Shown here piece after piece: positions 35,500 to 45,169 of a DNA stretch of 64,000 nucleotides (positions within the stretch are counted from its first letter, which is position 1; every line of letters starts with the position of its first letter). The notes under the pieces were generated by a model. The model did no database searches and was not told the origin of the DNA. It worked only from the letters and a program-made list of their open reading frames with translations. The stretch is from Vibrio xiamenensis (GTDB taxonomy: Bacteria > Pseudomonadota > Gammaproteobacteria > Enterobacterales > Vibrionaceae), in assembly GCF_900100015.1 (NCBI RefSeq), contig NZ_FNDD01000025.1, forward strand, positions 22,619-86,618. Direction: 5' to 3'. Both the position numbers and the translations under genes were made by a program.

Positions 35500-36234
35500 T
35501 TAATCATTATTAGTCCACGCACTTAACTTTGTGCGTAGACGCTGCATTGATTGGCTTAGTATTTGGCTGACACGAGATTCGCTCACTCCAATCACTTCAC
35601 CGATTTCTTTTAAGTTTAACTCTTCATCATAATAGAGCGAAAGTACCAAAGCTTCACGTTCTGGCAAGGATTTTATCGAATTTATCAAGGCTTTGCGGAA
35701 ATATTCATCAGCAACGCCATTGAAAGGACTGTTTTCATCTTCATCATCTGGGGAGGAAATCACATCATCGGAAACCCCGAGATCTTCAATTCCAACCAAA
35801 CGCGAACAATTAATGTCCGATAACACCGTATGATATTCGCCAATCTCCATGCCTAAAAAATTCGCAACTTCTGCATCGGTTGGATCACGATTAAGCTCGT
35901 TTTCCAATGCAGTAATGGCTTGGCTTATTTCACGGTTATGACGATGCACAGAACGAGGAACCCAGTCGCCTTTGCGGATATCATCGAGCATAGCGCCACG
36001 AATACGAATCCCCGCATAGGTTTCAAAACTGGCGCCTTTACTACCATCGTAGTTTTTCTGAGCCTCAAGTAGGCCAATCATTCCCGCTTGTATGAGGTCT
36101 TCCACCTGAACACTTGGCGGTAGTCGACCAAGTAGATGGTGAGCAATTCGCTTAACCAGAGTCGAGTATTTCTCTAGGAAGGCTCGTTGACTATTCTGGT
36201 TGGCATATTGGTCATAGGTCAGGGCCTTATTCAC
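35500..36234 (-). CDS. fliA: Flagellar sigma factor FliA (sigma-28)
   Basis: Sigma factor for late flagellar genes, 244 residues. Regions 2 (VEDLIQAGMIGLLEAQKNYDG), 3 and 4 (LPEREALVLSLYYDEELNLKEIGEVIGVSESRVSQILSQ) are complete. The GTG at 36234 is preferred to a TTG one codon earlier, with GAGGA nine bases upstream. It overlaps the flhG stop by 8 bases. Confidence 0.96.
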   Translation of the reverse strand: MNKALTYDQYANQNSQRAFLEKYSTLVKRIAHHLLGRLPPSVQVEDLIQAGMIGLLEAQKNYDGSKGASFETYAGIRIRGAMLDDIRKGDWVPRSVHRHNREISQAITALENELNRDPTDAEVANFLGMEIGEYHTVLSDINCSRLVGIEDLGVSDDVISSPDDEDENSPFNGVADEYFRKALINSIKSLPEREALVLSLYYDEELNLKEIGEVIGVSESRVSQILSQSMQRLRTKLSAWTNND

Positions 36235-37114
36235 CAAACGGTTCCTCTACAATCACGGATCGGTTTAATAAACGTTCAACAAAAAACTCTAAATGTCCAC
36301 TCGGCGTTTTAGGAATTGGCCAAGTCAACGCTTTATTTGCTAACGAACTTAATGCTAAAGCAGCAGGAGAGCGCGGAAAAGCATCCACGACAATCTTTTG
36401 CTTCTTAACTGCTTGTCTAACTTTATCATCTAAAGGTATACAGGCGACGAGCTCAAGGCTCACATTCAAGAACCGCTCTGTGACTAAGGTCAACTTTGCA
36501 AACAATTCTCGCCCTTCACGGTAACTTCTTACCATGTTAGCAACAATTTTAAACCTTTGTACTTGGTGATCCTTACTCAAAAGTTTAATTAAAGCGTAAG
36601 CATCTGTAATCGACGTCGGTTCATCGCAAACCACCACCACCACATCTTGAGCGGCACGTGAAAAACTGATCACCATATCAGAGATACCCGCAGCGGTATC
36701 AACGATCAAAACGTCCATTTCTTCTTCTAAGCTACCAAACGCGCGAATCAAACCAACATGTTGAGCATGGCTGAGCTCGGTCATCGCTTGGGTACCCGAA
36801 GTTGCTGGAATAATGCGAATTCCGTGCGGACCTTCAACAATCGCGTCTTTGAGCTCACACTCACCCGCGAGCACATGGCCTAGGTTGCGTTTCGGTCGAA
36901 TGCCGAGCATTACGTCGACATTAGCGAGTCCTAAGTCGGCATCCAACACCATGACTTTTTTACCCTGGCGGGCCATACAAATCGCTAAGCCTAATGCAAC
37001 ATTAGATTTGCCCACACCACCCTTACCTCCGGTTACCGCAATAACTTTAGTCAAAGATGGCTGTGTTAAACGACGTAAGCCGCTTGCTTGGTCTTGTATC
37101 ATATTCTCTGTCAT
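36227..37114 (-). CDS. flhG: Flagellar number regulator FlhG
   Basis: MinD-like ATPase that limits polar flagella to one, in part by restraining FlhF and FlrA. The product has 295 residues from the ATG at 37114 (MTENMIQDQASGLRRLTQPS); the frame is open further upstream but overlaps flhF. Deviant Walker A is VTGGKGGVGKSN (Lys31, Lys36), with VLDADLGLANVDVMLGI and LIVDTAAGI. The N-terminal DQASGLR motif that activates FlhF GTPase is present. Confidence 0.96.
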   Translation of the reverse strand: MTENMIQDQASGLRRLTQPSLTKVIAVTGGKGGVGKSNVALGLAICMARQGKKVMVLDADLGLANVDVMLGIRPKRNLGHVLAGECELKDAIVEGPHGIRIIPATSGTQAMTELSHAQHVGLIRAFGSLEEEMDVLIVDTAAGISDMVISFSRAAQDVVVVVCDEPTSITDAYALIKLLSKDHQVQRFKIVANMVRSYREGRELFAKLTLVTERFLNVSLELVACIPLDDKVRQAVKKQKIVVDAFPRSPAALALSSLANKALTWPIPKTPSGHLEFFVERLLNRSVIVEEPFGE

Positions 37115-37127
37115 AATTGTTTGCCGC

Positions 37128-38600
37128 CTAGAATCCATCCGATTCACTACTCCAGTAGTGAGGTTCGTTTTCTGTCGACTTCTCCAGCAGTTCATTAGCT
37201 TTTGCAACCATGTATTTCGGCTGCGCAATCACGATATCTTCAGGGACTCGCTGTCCATTTGCGATATAGGCCACCGGAAGCGCATTCTGTACTACAACAC
37301 TTAAAAATTCGCCCAGGCTAAGTGACTCATCGAGCTTAGTCATAATGCAGCCTGACAGTGGAATTCGCTTAAAGTGATCGATGGTTTCCTGCAACACTTG
37401 ACGTTGCGCTGTCGCAGGTAAAACAAGGTAGCTGTGAATCATTTCACCGCTCTCTTGCATTAAAGTATCCAGTTGCTCTGAGAGCCGCACGTCGCGCTGC
37501 CCCATTCCCGCCGTATCGACCAAAACTAATCGACGATTACGTAATTGATATATTACATCGGCTAACTCTTTGGAATCTTTAGCAACTCTTACAGGACAAC
37601 CCATAATTCGGCCATAAATCGCCAACTGTTCATGGGCACCAATTCGGTAAGTATCTGTGGTCACAAGTGCCACATTGTCTGAACCAAACTCCATCGCAGC
37701 ACGCGCCGCAAGTTTGGCGATAGTCGTGGTTTTTCCAACGCCGGTTGGGCCAAGAAGGGCAACCACGCCGCCACGTTTTAAAATATCTTGGCGAGAAATC
37801 GGGATTTGGTCAGAAACCAAGCCGAGTAGAGCTTTCCACGCTTTGGCCGGTACGGTATCTTCAGGGATATAGCACGCCAATTGGTCAGCGAGGTCCTCTG
37901 ACACACCCATACGTTGCAAACGTTTGATTAACATGGCTCGAAGCGGCTCTCTACGCTCGACTTCCTGCCACATTAAACCGGAAACTTGATGCTCGAGCAG
38001 ACGACGAATCGACGTCATCTCTTCTTTCATTTCGTCCAATTCATGACTGTCATAGCGCGGTTCGTCATTACGTTGACGCTCATAGCGGCTCGGGTCCAGA
38101 CGAGCAGGCTGTTTCTCCACTCGACGGTCTTCTGCAATCAATTTGGCTAGTGGCGAATCTTGTTTTAGCTGAATCTGGCTAGATTTTTGACTACGTTGCT
38201 CCGCCTGACGACGTAATAAGGCAGTTAAAGAATCTTCTTGTTGCTCTCTCTCGCTCACCTCTGGTTCACTCGCATGACTATATTGCTTAAGCATGTTGGC
38301 AAAGCGTTTGGTCATCGATGAACCTGAATCATGATTTGAAGATGACTGAAGGCTGACTCTATCTTCGGCGAGTTGTCTTTGAGAGTGTGCATTTGAGGCT
38401 TGATGGCTCGAATTGTGACGTGGCTGAGAACTATAACCACCACTGCGAGCGGTAGACGTATCACCATCTACCGCGGCGACGATCTCAACACCACCTGCCA
38501 CTTTTTTATTTGACATGATGACAGCATCAGCCCCAAGTTCTTCTTTAACTTGAAGAAGAGCTCCTCGCATGTCTTTGGCAAAAAATCGTTTAATCTTCAA
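37128..38600 (-). CDS. flhF: Flagellar SRP-like GTPase FlhF
   Basis: GTPase that marks the pole for flagellar assembly, 490 residues. A short N-terminal B-like domain (MKIKRFFAKDMRGALLQVKE), a charged variable linker (about 50-200), then N and G domains of SRP type: G1 at 284-291 (GPTGVGKT), DTYRIGAHEQL, LVDTAGMGQRD and TKLDE. Between flhA and flhG. Confidence 0.97.
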   Translation of the reverse strand: MKIKRFFAKDMRGALLQVKEELGADAVIMSNKKVAGGVEIVAAVDGDTSTARSGGYSSQPRHNSSHQASNAHSQRQLAEDRVSLQSSSNHDSGSSMTKRFANMLKQYSHASEPEVSEREQQEDSLTALLRRQAEQRSQKSSQIQLKQDSPLAKLIAEDRRVEKQPARLDPSRYERQRNDEPRYDSHELDEMKEEMTSIRRLLEHQVSGLMWQEVERREPLRAMLIKRLQRMGVSEDLADQLACYIPEDTVPAKAWKALLGLVSDQIPISRQDILKRGGVVALLGPTGVGKTTTIAKLAARAAMEFGSDNVALVTTDTYRIGAHEQLAIYGRIMGCPVRVAKDSKELADVIYQLRNRRLVLVDTAGMGQRDVRLSEQLDTLMQESGEMIHSYLVLPATAQRQVLQETIDHFKRIPLSGCIMTKLDESLSLGEFLSVVVQNALPVAYIANGQRVPEDIVIAQPKYMVAKANELLEKSTENEPHYWSSESDGF

Positions 38601-38631
38601 ATTCGATATCCGTTATACAAAGTGGTCAGAA

Positions 38632-40725
38632 TCAGTTACCTACAGCTTGAACAATGCGTATCTGTTTTTCGTCGGGAATCTCTTGGTAAGACAAGACTCG
38701 AAGTGACGGAATCGTATTCTTCACAAACTTAGCAAGTGTTGAGCGAAGAACACCAGATGTCAGCAATACTGCAGGCTCCCCTTTCAGCTCTTGTTCCTGT
38801 GTCGCTTGGCTAAGGGACATCTGTAGTCGCTCAGCAAGACCAGGTTCAATCCCTGCGGATTCTCCGCCTGACGCTTGCATTGTTTGATGCAATATCTGTT
38901 CCAGCTCAGGAATTAATGTAATAACTGGAAGCTCTGGTTCTATACCATTGATTTCTTGGACAATTAAACGCTTCAATGAAATGCGCACAGCAGCCGTTAA
39001 GATGTCAGGTTCTTGACTCTTACTCGAGTACTCTGCAAGTGTTTGAATAATGGTTCGAATGTCTCGAATCGGCACACTCTCGTTAAGCAGGTTCTGCAAC
39101 ACTTTCACCACCACCCCAAGGGCAAGTTGGTCAGGTACAAAGCCTTCCACCAATTTTGGAGCCGAGCGACTGAGCATTTCGAGCAGATTCTGGACTTCTT
39201 CGTGACCAATCAGTTGGGATGCGTTGTTGGTCAAAAGTTGACTTAAGTGAGTAGCAAGTACCGTTGCGGAATCAACCACCGTATAACCTAATGCTTGAGC
39301 ATGTTCACGCTGCTCTTCACGTATCCAAATCGCTTCAAGTCCAAACGCCGGGTCTATGGTAGGTTCACCATCAATCACGCCATAAACTTGACCCGGATTG
39401 ATCGCCAACTCCTGATCTGGGCGAATTTCTGCTTCGCCAACCGCCACGCCCATTAAAGTAATGCGATAGCTGTTTGGCGTAAGCTCTAGGTTATCCCGAA
39501 TATGTACCGCTGGAATAAGGAAGCCGAAATCTTGAGAAAGCTTTTTGCGCACCCCTTTTACGCGTTCAAGGAGCTCACCACCTTGGTCTCGATCGACCAG
39601 AGGAATCAAGCGATAGCCCACCTCTAGTCCGATGATATCGACAGGCTGAACGTCATCCCAAGACAGCTCTCTTGGCGCAGTGACTTCACCTTCAGGAGCC
39701 GCAGGTAATTTGGCTTCTTCAGCCACTTTTTTCTGCTTACGCTGAATTAAGTAAGCACCACCACCAGCCAAAATTGCCAGCAACAAAAACGCAAAATGTG
39801 GCATTCCTGGCACTAAGCCCATTACCGCTAAAATCGCGGAAGTGATCATAAGTGCTTTGGGGTTATCAAACAGCTGAAACACCAACTGCTGCCCCATATC
39901 CTCATCGGTATTTTGGCGCGTAACCATAATCGCAGCGCCAATCGAAAGTAACAGCGAAGGAATTTGGGCAACCAAGCCATCACCGATGGTCAGTAATGTA
40001 TAGATTTCAATCGCTTCGCTAAAACCAAGTCCGTATTGCCCCATACCGATGGACAAACCGCCGATAATGTTGATAAACAGGATTAAAATACCCGCGATGG
40101 CATCCCCTTTTACGAATTTGGAGGCACCATCCATTGAACCGTAGAAATCTGCTTCTTTGGTGACTTCCTGGCGGCGAGTTCGCGCCTGTTCTTGGTCGAT
40201 AAGCCCAGCGTTTAAATCCGCATCAATCGCCATTTGCTTACCGGGTAATGCATCTAGGGTAAAGCGAGCACTTACCTCGGAAATACGCCCTGCACCTTTG
40301 GTCACCACCATGAAGTTGATGATCATTAGGATCAAGAACACCACTAAACCGACCGCATAGTTGCCGCCGATAACGACGTTACCAAACGCTTCAATCACGT
40401 TACCTGCCGCGCCGCCACCTTCATGGCCGTAAAGTAACACCACGCGAGTCGACGCAACGTTCAATGCAAGACGCAATAAGGTCGCAATCAAAAGTACCGT
40501 CGGAAATGCAGCAAAATCCAGAGGACGACGGGTGTAAACCGTGACCAGTAGTACTACCATCGCTAACGCGATGTTAAAGGTGAAGAATAAGTCGAGCAGA
40601 AATGCCGGAATCGGCAAAATCACCATCGCCAGTGTGGCTAACACCATCACTGGAGCCCCTACCGCTGGCATCGCCCGCTGAGGAATCGGTGGAAGTTTGT
40701 CGACAAATGGGAGAGAGAACTTCAT
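38632..40725 (-). CDS. flhA: Flagellar export gate protein FlhA
   Basis: Inner-membrane export gate of the flagellar type III secretion system, 697 residues. About eight N-terminal membrane spans include the conserved LLIATLLRLALNVASTRVVL and FILDALPGKQMAIDADLNAG-like segment (DALPGKQMAIDADLNAGLI). A large cytoplasmic domain from about 330 on binds export chaperones. It is the first gene of the operon that runs leftward to 28064, and it starts behind a sigma-54 candidate. Confidence 0.97.
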   Translation of the reverse strand: MKFSLPFVDKLPPIPQRAMPAVGAPVMVLATLAMVILPIPAFLLDLFFTFNIALAMVVLLVTVYTRRPLDFAAFPTVLLIATLLRLALNVASTRVVLLYGHEGGGAAGNVIEAFGNVVIGGNYAVGLVVFLILMIINFMVVTKGAGRISEVSARFTLDALPGKQMAIDADLNAGLIDQEQARTRRQEVTKEADFYGSMDGASKFVKGDAIAGILILFINIIGGLSIGMGQYGLGFSEAIEIYTLLTIGDGLVAQIPSLLLSIGAAIMVTRQNTDEDMGQQLVFQLFDNPKALMITSAILAVMGLVPGMPHFAFLLLAILAGGGAYLIQRKQKKVAEEAKLPAAPEGEVTAPRELSWDDVQPVDIIGLEVGYRLIPLVDRDQGGELLERVKGVRKKLSQDFGFLIPAVHIRDNLELTPNSYRITLMGVAVGEAEIRPDQELAINPGQVYGVIDGEPTIDPAFGLEAIWIREEQREHAQALGYTVVDSATVLATHLSQLLTNNASQLIGHEEVQNLLEMLSRSAPKLVEGFVPDQLALGVVVKVLQNLLNESVPIRDIRTIIQTLAEYSSKSQEPDILTAAVRISLKRLIVQEINGIEPELPVITLIPELEQILHQTMQASGGESAGIEPGLAERLQMSLSQATQEQELKGEPAVLLTSGVLRSTLAKFVKNTIPSLRVLSYQEIPDEKQIRIVQAVGN

Positions 40726-40728
40726 ACG

Positions 40729-40770
40729 TAGTACTAGTTATTTCAATATTAATGAAAGACTTAGTACTAG
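40729..40770. repeat. Paired TAGTACTAG sites in the flhA leader
   Basis: TAGTACTAG occurs at 40729-40737 and 40762-40770, 33 bases apart, the second overlapping the predicted transcription start. TAGTACTA is itself a palindrome. It could be an operator pair or chance. Confidence 0.5.
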
Positions 40771-40772
40771 TA

Positions 40773-40788
40773 TGCAAATTTTAGTCCA
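40773..40788 (-). promoter_or_regulatory. Sigma-54 promoter candidate before flhA
   Basis: The minus strand reads TTGGACTAAAATTTGCA, with the required GG (40787-40786) and GC (40775-40774) separated by 10 bases, matching the -24/-12 pattern. The predicted start near 40762 gives a leader of about 37 bases. Sigma-54 with FlrA drives the corresponding class of genes in V. cholerae. Confidence 0.75.
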
Positions 40789-40842
40789 AAATAAATGTCA
40801 AAACTTTGGCTGAGGCGTCAGACATACGCTAGCTCGATAAGA

Positions 40843-41307
40843 TTAAGGATGCAGGCTCCAGACAATATTGCCTTGTTCGCCAATAGCATCAAATTCAATA
40901 TAGGTAAGGCCGGAAGTTGGGAACATTGGTGGCGCCAAATCGGCAACAAATTCTGCCGTTAGATAGCCGACTAAAGGCAAGTGAGACACCACAAGAATCG
41001 AGTCAATATCATCGATTTCCGACACCGCTTTCAGAAACTCATACACTTGTTCTGAATCACCATAAGGCGTAATGTCGTCACTGGTATCAACTTGTTTTGC
41101 ATCGAAATATGGCGCTATCGCTTGCCAAGTTTGCTGGGCTCTAAGGTAGGAGCTCACAAACACACGGTCAAACGATTTAGTGCCTTGTTCGTTACATGCT
41201 CTTGCGACCGCGATAGAGTCAGATTGGCCACGCTCAGTCAAAGCTCTTTGCGCATCACTTAAGGCAAAATGTTCCGCTTCTCCGTGACGCATTATAAAGA
41301 TCTTCAT
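40843..41307 (-). CDS. sixA: Phosphohistidine phosphatase SixA
   Basis: Histidine-phosphatase superfamily enzyme that removes phosphate from phosphohistidine (ArcB and the nitrogen PTS in E. coli). The product has 154 residues from the ATG at 41307 (MKIFIMRHGEAEH, nucleophile His in RHGE), chosen because AGGA is six bases before it. VVSHLPLVGYLT carries the second catalytic His. It lies just upstream, in opposite context, of the flhA promoter region. Confidence 0.92.
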   Translation of the reverse strand: MKIFIMRHGEAEHFALSDAQRALTERGQSDSIAVARACNEQGTKSFDRVFVSSYLRAQQTWQAIAPYFDAKQVDTSDDITPYGDSEQVYEFLKAVSEIDDIDSILVVSHLPLVGYLTAEFVADLAPPMFPTSGLTYIEFDAIGEQGNIVWSLHP

Positions 41308-41560
41308 ATTCATTCCTAAATTTGTCTATGTGCAGTCGATGACATTGTCATTATGTCAGCTTATAGCGTTAGAAGAGCGACTATTAACAATAATTATATC
41401 AAGAACCTTGCTAAAGACGTCGACTTTCTTAACAATCTACTGATATCGCGAGGAAAATAAAACAGTGTCGTAACAGAGTCACTTTTGTGACTAAACTGCC
41501 TTTGCAGTCGTCGATATCCAAGGTCATACTTACATTATAAAATCCAAGCGGAGATCCCCT

Positions 41561-44338
41561 GTGCATCTAAGTCCAAATGATTCAAATCATTATCGCTATG
41601 TCACCCTTGCAAATGGGTTACGCGCTCTGATTATTCAAAATGTAGACGCACAGAAGTCTGCGGCCGCGCTTGCCGTCAATGTTGGGCACTTTGATGACCC
41701 CATGGAAAGACAAGGTTTAGCCCACTACTTGGAACACATGTTGTTCTTGGGGACGGGAAAATACCCTAAAGTGGGCGATTTTCAAAGCTTCATTACACAA
41801 CATGGCGGCTCGAATAACGCTTGGACTGGTACTGAACACACCTGTTTCTTCTTTGATATCAGTCCTTCCGCGTTTGAAAAAGGCTTAGATCGCTTTAGTC
41901 AATTTTTTACCGATCCGCTATTTAATGAAGAAGCGTTGGACAAAGAACGTCAAGCGGTTGAATCGGAGTACAAGCTCAAGCTTAAAGACGATTCTCGCCG
42001 CCTGTACCAAGTGCATAAACAAACCGTCAACCCAGATCACCCCTTTGCCAAATTTTCGGTAGGTAACCTTGATACCCTCGGCGATCGAGACGGTAAGTCG
42101 ATTCGTGATGAAATCGTCGCGTTTCATGCCAACTGTTACTCTGCTGATTTAATGACGCTGACCGTGCTTGGACCACAAGAATTGGATGAGCTTGAACAAT
42201 GGGTTAGCGACAAGTTTTCTCAGATTCAGAATAATCACCTGCATGGCAAACAAATCGATACTGTGTTCAAACGAGCGGATGCCTGCGGCGAATTTGTGTA
42301 TGTCGAGCCAAGCAAAGACATTCGCAAACTCATCATGACGTTTACTTTTCCAGGCATGGATAAGTTTTATCAGACTAAGCCTCTGTCCTACTTCGCTCAT
42401 CTGCTGGGCTATGAAGGCGAAAACAGCTTAATGCTGCTGCTCAAGAAACAGGGCTGGATTGTCTCACTATCAGCAGGCGGTGGTGTGAGTGGCAGCAACT
42501 ATCGAGAATTCACGGTAAGTTGCACCCTAACCCCGCAAGGGCTAGAACATACCGAACAAATTATTCAAGCCGTGTTTCAATATCTCAATCTGATTGAAGA
42601 ACATGGCTTTGATGAGTGGCGTTACACTGAAAAACAAGCGGTACTTGAATCGGCATTTCGTTACCAAGAACCCACTCGACCGCTCGATTTAGTCAGTCAT
42701 TTGGTCGTCAACATGCAGCACTACGCGCCTCAAGATATCATCTATGGCGACTACATGATGGCTGGCTATCAAGAAGCGCAGCTTCGTGAACTGCTCGGTT
42801 ATTTTACGCCGAGCAACCTACGCGCTACCGTCGTTGCAAAAGGCTTTGAGTATGATCAGCAAGCGCAATGGTATTTTACGCCCTACTCGATTAAACCGTT
42901 TAGCGCAGAGCAAAAGTCACTGTTTTTGACGCCAACGGATAATTTTGCTTTTGAACTACCGCCGCAAAATCCGTATATCAGCTACCAATTGGATCCTAAA
43001 CCGATTGAACAAACACACCAGACACCACAGATTATCGAGCAATTACCCGGTTTCACCTTGTGGCACATGCAAGATAGTGAGTTTCGCGTGCCGAAAGGCG
43101 TGGTTTATGTCGCCATAGACAGCCCGCAAGCGGTCGCCAATGTCGAAAACATAGTCAAGACTCGTTTGTGCGTTGAGATGTTTCTTGATTCTCTCGCCAA
43201 AGAAACCTATCAAGCGGAAATTGCCGGCATGGGTTACAACATGTACGCCCACCAAGGCGGCGTAACGTTAACTCTTTCTGGGTTTAGTGAAAAACAATCA
43301 GAGCTGATGAAAATGATTCTGGCCCGTTTCGCCAAACGCGAATTTAGCCAAGAACGCTTTGATAGCATCAAAAACCAGTTATTAAGAAATTGGCGAAATT
43401 CCGCCAAAGATCGTCCAATTTCACAACTTTTCAATGCTATGACCGGCATTTTACAACCTAACAATCCACCGTATATTGATTTAGTTGCCGCACTGGAGAA
43501 AATCCAAGTTGAGCAATTGCCTGACTTTGTCACCCATATTTTGTCTGAGCTGCATGTGGAAATGTTTGTCTACGGTGACTGGACACAAAGCGATGCAGTG
43601 GCGTTGGGAGATACCTTAAAAGATGCATTGCGGATGGAAAACCAAACTTACGAAGAGTCGCTAAGACCGCTTATCATGTTGGGTGAAAGTGGCACATTCC
43701 AAAAAGAGATCGACTGCCAACAGGAAGACTCTGCGATTGTGGTGTATTACCAGTGTGAAACCACACAGCCTCGCGATATCGCTTTGTATTCCCTCGCCAA
43801 TCACTTGATGTCAGCGACATTTTTCCATGAAATTCGAACCAAGCAGCAACTTGGTTATATGGTAGGAACGGGGAATCTTCCACTCAACCGCCATCCTGGT
43901 ATGGTGTTGTATGTGCAATCTCCAAATGCCGCGCCAACGGAGCTTATCAGTTCGATCGATGAATTCCTGAATGCATTTTATATGGTGCTGCTTGAACTCA
44001 ATGAATACCAGTGGCACAGCAGTAAGCGTGGCTTATGGAATCAAATCGCCACACCGGACACCACGTTAAGAGGTCGAGCTCAACGTTTATGGGTCGCAAT
44101 TGGTAATAAAGATAGCGACTTTGACCAACGTGAAAAAGTGCTTCAAGAACTCAAATCACTGACACGTACCGATATGATTCGCTTTGTGGTCAACGAGTTA
44201 AAACCTCGCACCGCGAACCGACTAATTATGCATACGCAAGGTAAGGCACATCAGGATGTCGAGAAACTCTCCCTTGGCCATGAAATTGGCTCAATAGAAG
44301 AGTTTCAATTGCGCCCGAAAGATACGGAACTTGGCTAA
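41561..44338 (+). CDS. M16 insulinase-family zinc peptidase (protease III-like)
   Basis: A 925-residue two-lobed M16 peptidase related to E. coli protease III (Ptr). The inverted zinc motif HYLEH has His55, Glu58 and His59, and the distal zinc ligand lies in ERQAVESEYKLKL. Unlike Ptr it has no signal peptide (MHLSPNDSNHYRYVTLANGL), so it is probably cytoplasmic. The start is GTG with a GGAGA site 6 bases upstream. Monocistronic and converging on yecM, whose stop overlaps by 4 bases. Confidence 0.92.
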   Translation: MHLSPNDSNHYRYVTLANGLRALIIQNVDAQKSAAALAVNVGHFDDPMERQGLAHYLEHMLFLGTGKYPKVGDFQSFITQHGGSNNAWTGTEHTCFFFDISPSAFEKGLDRFSQFFTDPLFNEEALDKERQAVESEYKLKLKDDSRRLYQVHKQTVNPDHPFAKFSVGNLDTLGDRDGKSIRDEIVAFHANCYSADLMTLTVLGPQELDELEQWVSDKFSQIQNNHLHGKQIDTVFKRADACGEFVYVEPSKDIRKLIMTFTFPGMDKFYQTKPLSYFAHLLGYEGENSLMLLLKKQGWIVSLSAGGGVSGSNYREFTVSCTLTPQGLEHTEQIIQAVFQYLNLIEEHGFDEWRYTEKQAVLESAFRYQEPTRPLDLVSHLVVNMQHYAPQDIIYGDYMMAGYQEAQLRELLGYFTPSNLRATVVAKGFEYDQQAQWYFTPYSIKPFSAEQKSLFLTPTDNFAFELPPQNPYISYQLDPKPIEQTHQTPQIIEQLPGFTLWHMQDSEFRVPKGVVYVAIDSPQAVANVENIVKTRLCVEMFLDSLAKETYQAEIAGMGYNMYAHQGGVTLTLSGFSEKQSELMKMILARFAKREFSQERFDSIKNQLLRNWRNSAKDRPISQLFNAMTGILQPNNPPYIDLVAALEKIQVEQLPDFVTHILSELHVEMFVYGDWTQSDAVALGDTLKDALRMENQTYEESLRPLIMLGESGTFQKEIDCQQEDSAIVVYYQCETTQPRDIALYSLANHLMSATFFHEIRTKQQLGYMVGTGNLPLNRHPGMVLYVQSPNAAPTELISSIDEFLNAFYMVLLELNEYQWHSSKRGLWNQIATPDTTLRGRAQRLWVAIGNKDSDFDQREKVLQELKSLTRTDMIRFVVNELKPRTANRLIMHTQGKAHQDVEKLSLGHEIGSIEEFQLRPKDTELG

Positions 44339-44934
44339 CTTTGTTCTGACGCGACTATCGTCTTGAGTGAATGGGGGTGAAACTTAATGCACACGCCTTG
44401 GTATTTAAACGCCACGGTCGGGTTAGCTAAGCGCTCCCCTTCTCCTTTCGGGCTAGACAGTTTCACCTTCACGCCAAGTTCACCAAGCTGAGACCAACGC
44501 TGGGCAAGTTCTGGGAATTGACCAAGCACATCTTGCAAATACGCCTCGGCGCTTTGCGCTGACGACGGCACAACAAATTCGACATGTTCCCAGCCTTGCT
44601 CTGGATAGGTTTTACCCTGTGCAGGATATGGCAGTTCCAAGCATTCAACCGTCCAACGGCCAAAAACCAGCGGCTTAGAAAAATCGAGCACAATAATCGG
44701 TCGACCATTGATCTCTGCGCTAGAAATGATTTTCCCATATTCTAACCACGCATGATGCGCCTTTTCAGCCAATTCAAATTGGTTAATTCGCATCGCAATA
44801 TGATCGGCAACATAAGCGCTTAAATCCACGCCTAATACATCGCAAAGCGCGCTAATTCTTATCTCAAATTCGGCAAGATTAGTGATCATTTGCAAAGGGG
44901 AAAGCTGAGTATCACGAAGGCTTTGGGTCATCAT
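44335..44934 (-). CDS. yecM: VOC-superfamily protein YecM
   Basis: A 199-residue protein matching E. coli YecM, a vicinal-oxygen-chelate fold protein of unknown function (ADHIAMRINQFELAEKAHHAWLEYG, NGRPIVLDFSKPL, GWEHVEFVVP, KLSSPKGEGERLANPTVAF, KFHPHSLKTIVASEQ). A His and a Glu in EHVEFV lie where metal ligands are found in the fold. It is divergent from argS, the same neighbour as in E. coli. Confidence 0.92.
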   Translation of the reverse strand: MMTQSLRDTQLSPLQMITNLAEFEIRISALCDVLGVDLSAYVADHIAMRINQFELAEKAHHAWLEYGKIISSAEINGRPIIVLDFSKPLVFGRWTVECLELPYPAQGKTYPEQGWEHVEFVVPSSAQSAEAYLQDVLGQFPELAQRWSQLGELGVKVKLSSPKGEGERLANPTVAFKYQGVCIKFHPHSLKTIVASEQS

Positions 44935-45169
44935 TTACTATCCAATACACTGATTTAGCCGCAATACTAACAAGTTAATAAACAAAAGTAGAAAATTTCC
45001 TTTTTTCCACCCTGTATACCCGCTGCAAATATTGATATTATGAGCGCCATTTTACGAACATAATCAAAATATACATGCACATTAAGCAGATGAATATTCT
45101 GTAATCCGCATAGCGAAACCAATGTCCAATGTATAAAGATACAATTCCCAAGAATTGAAGGATGCACGT

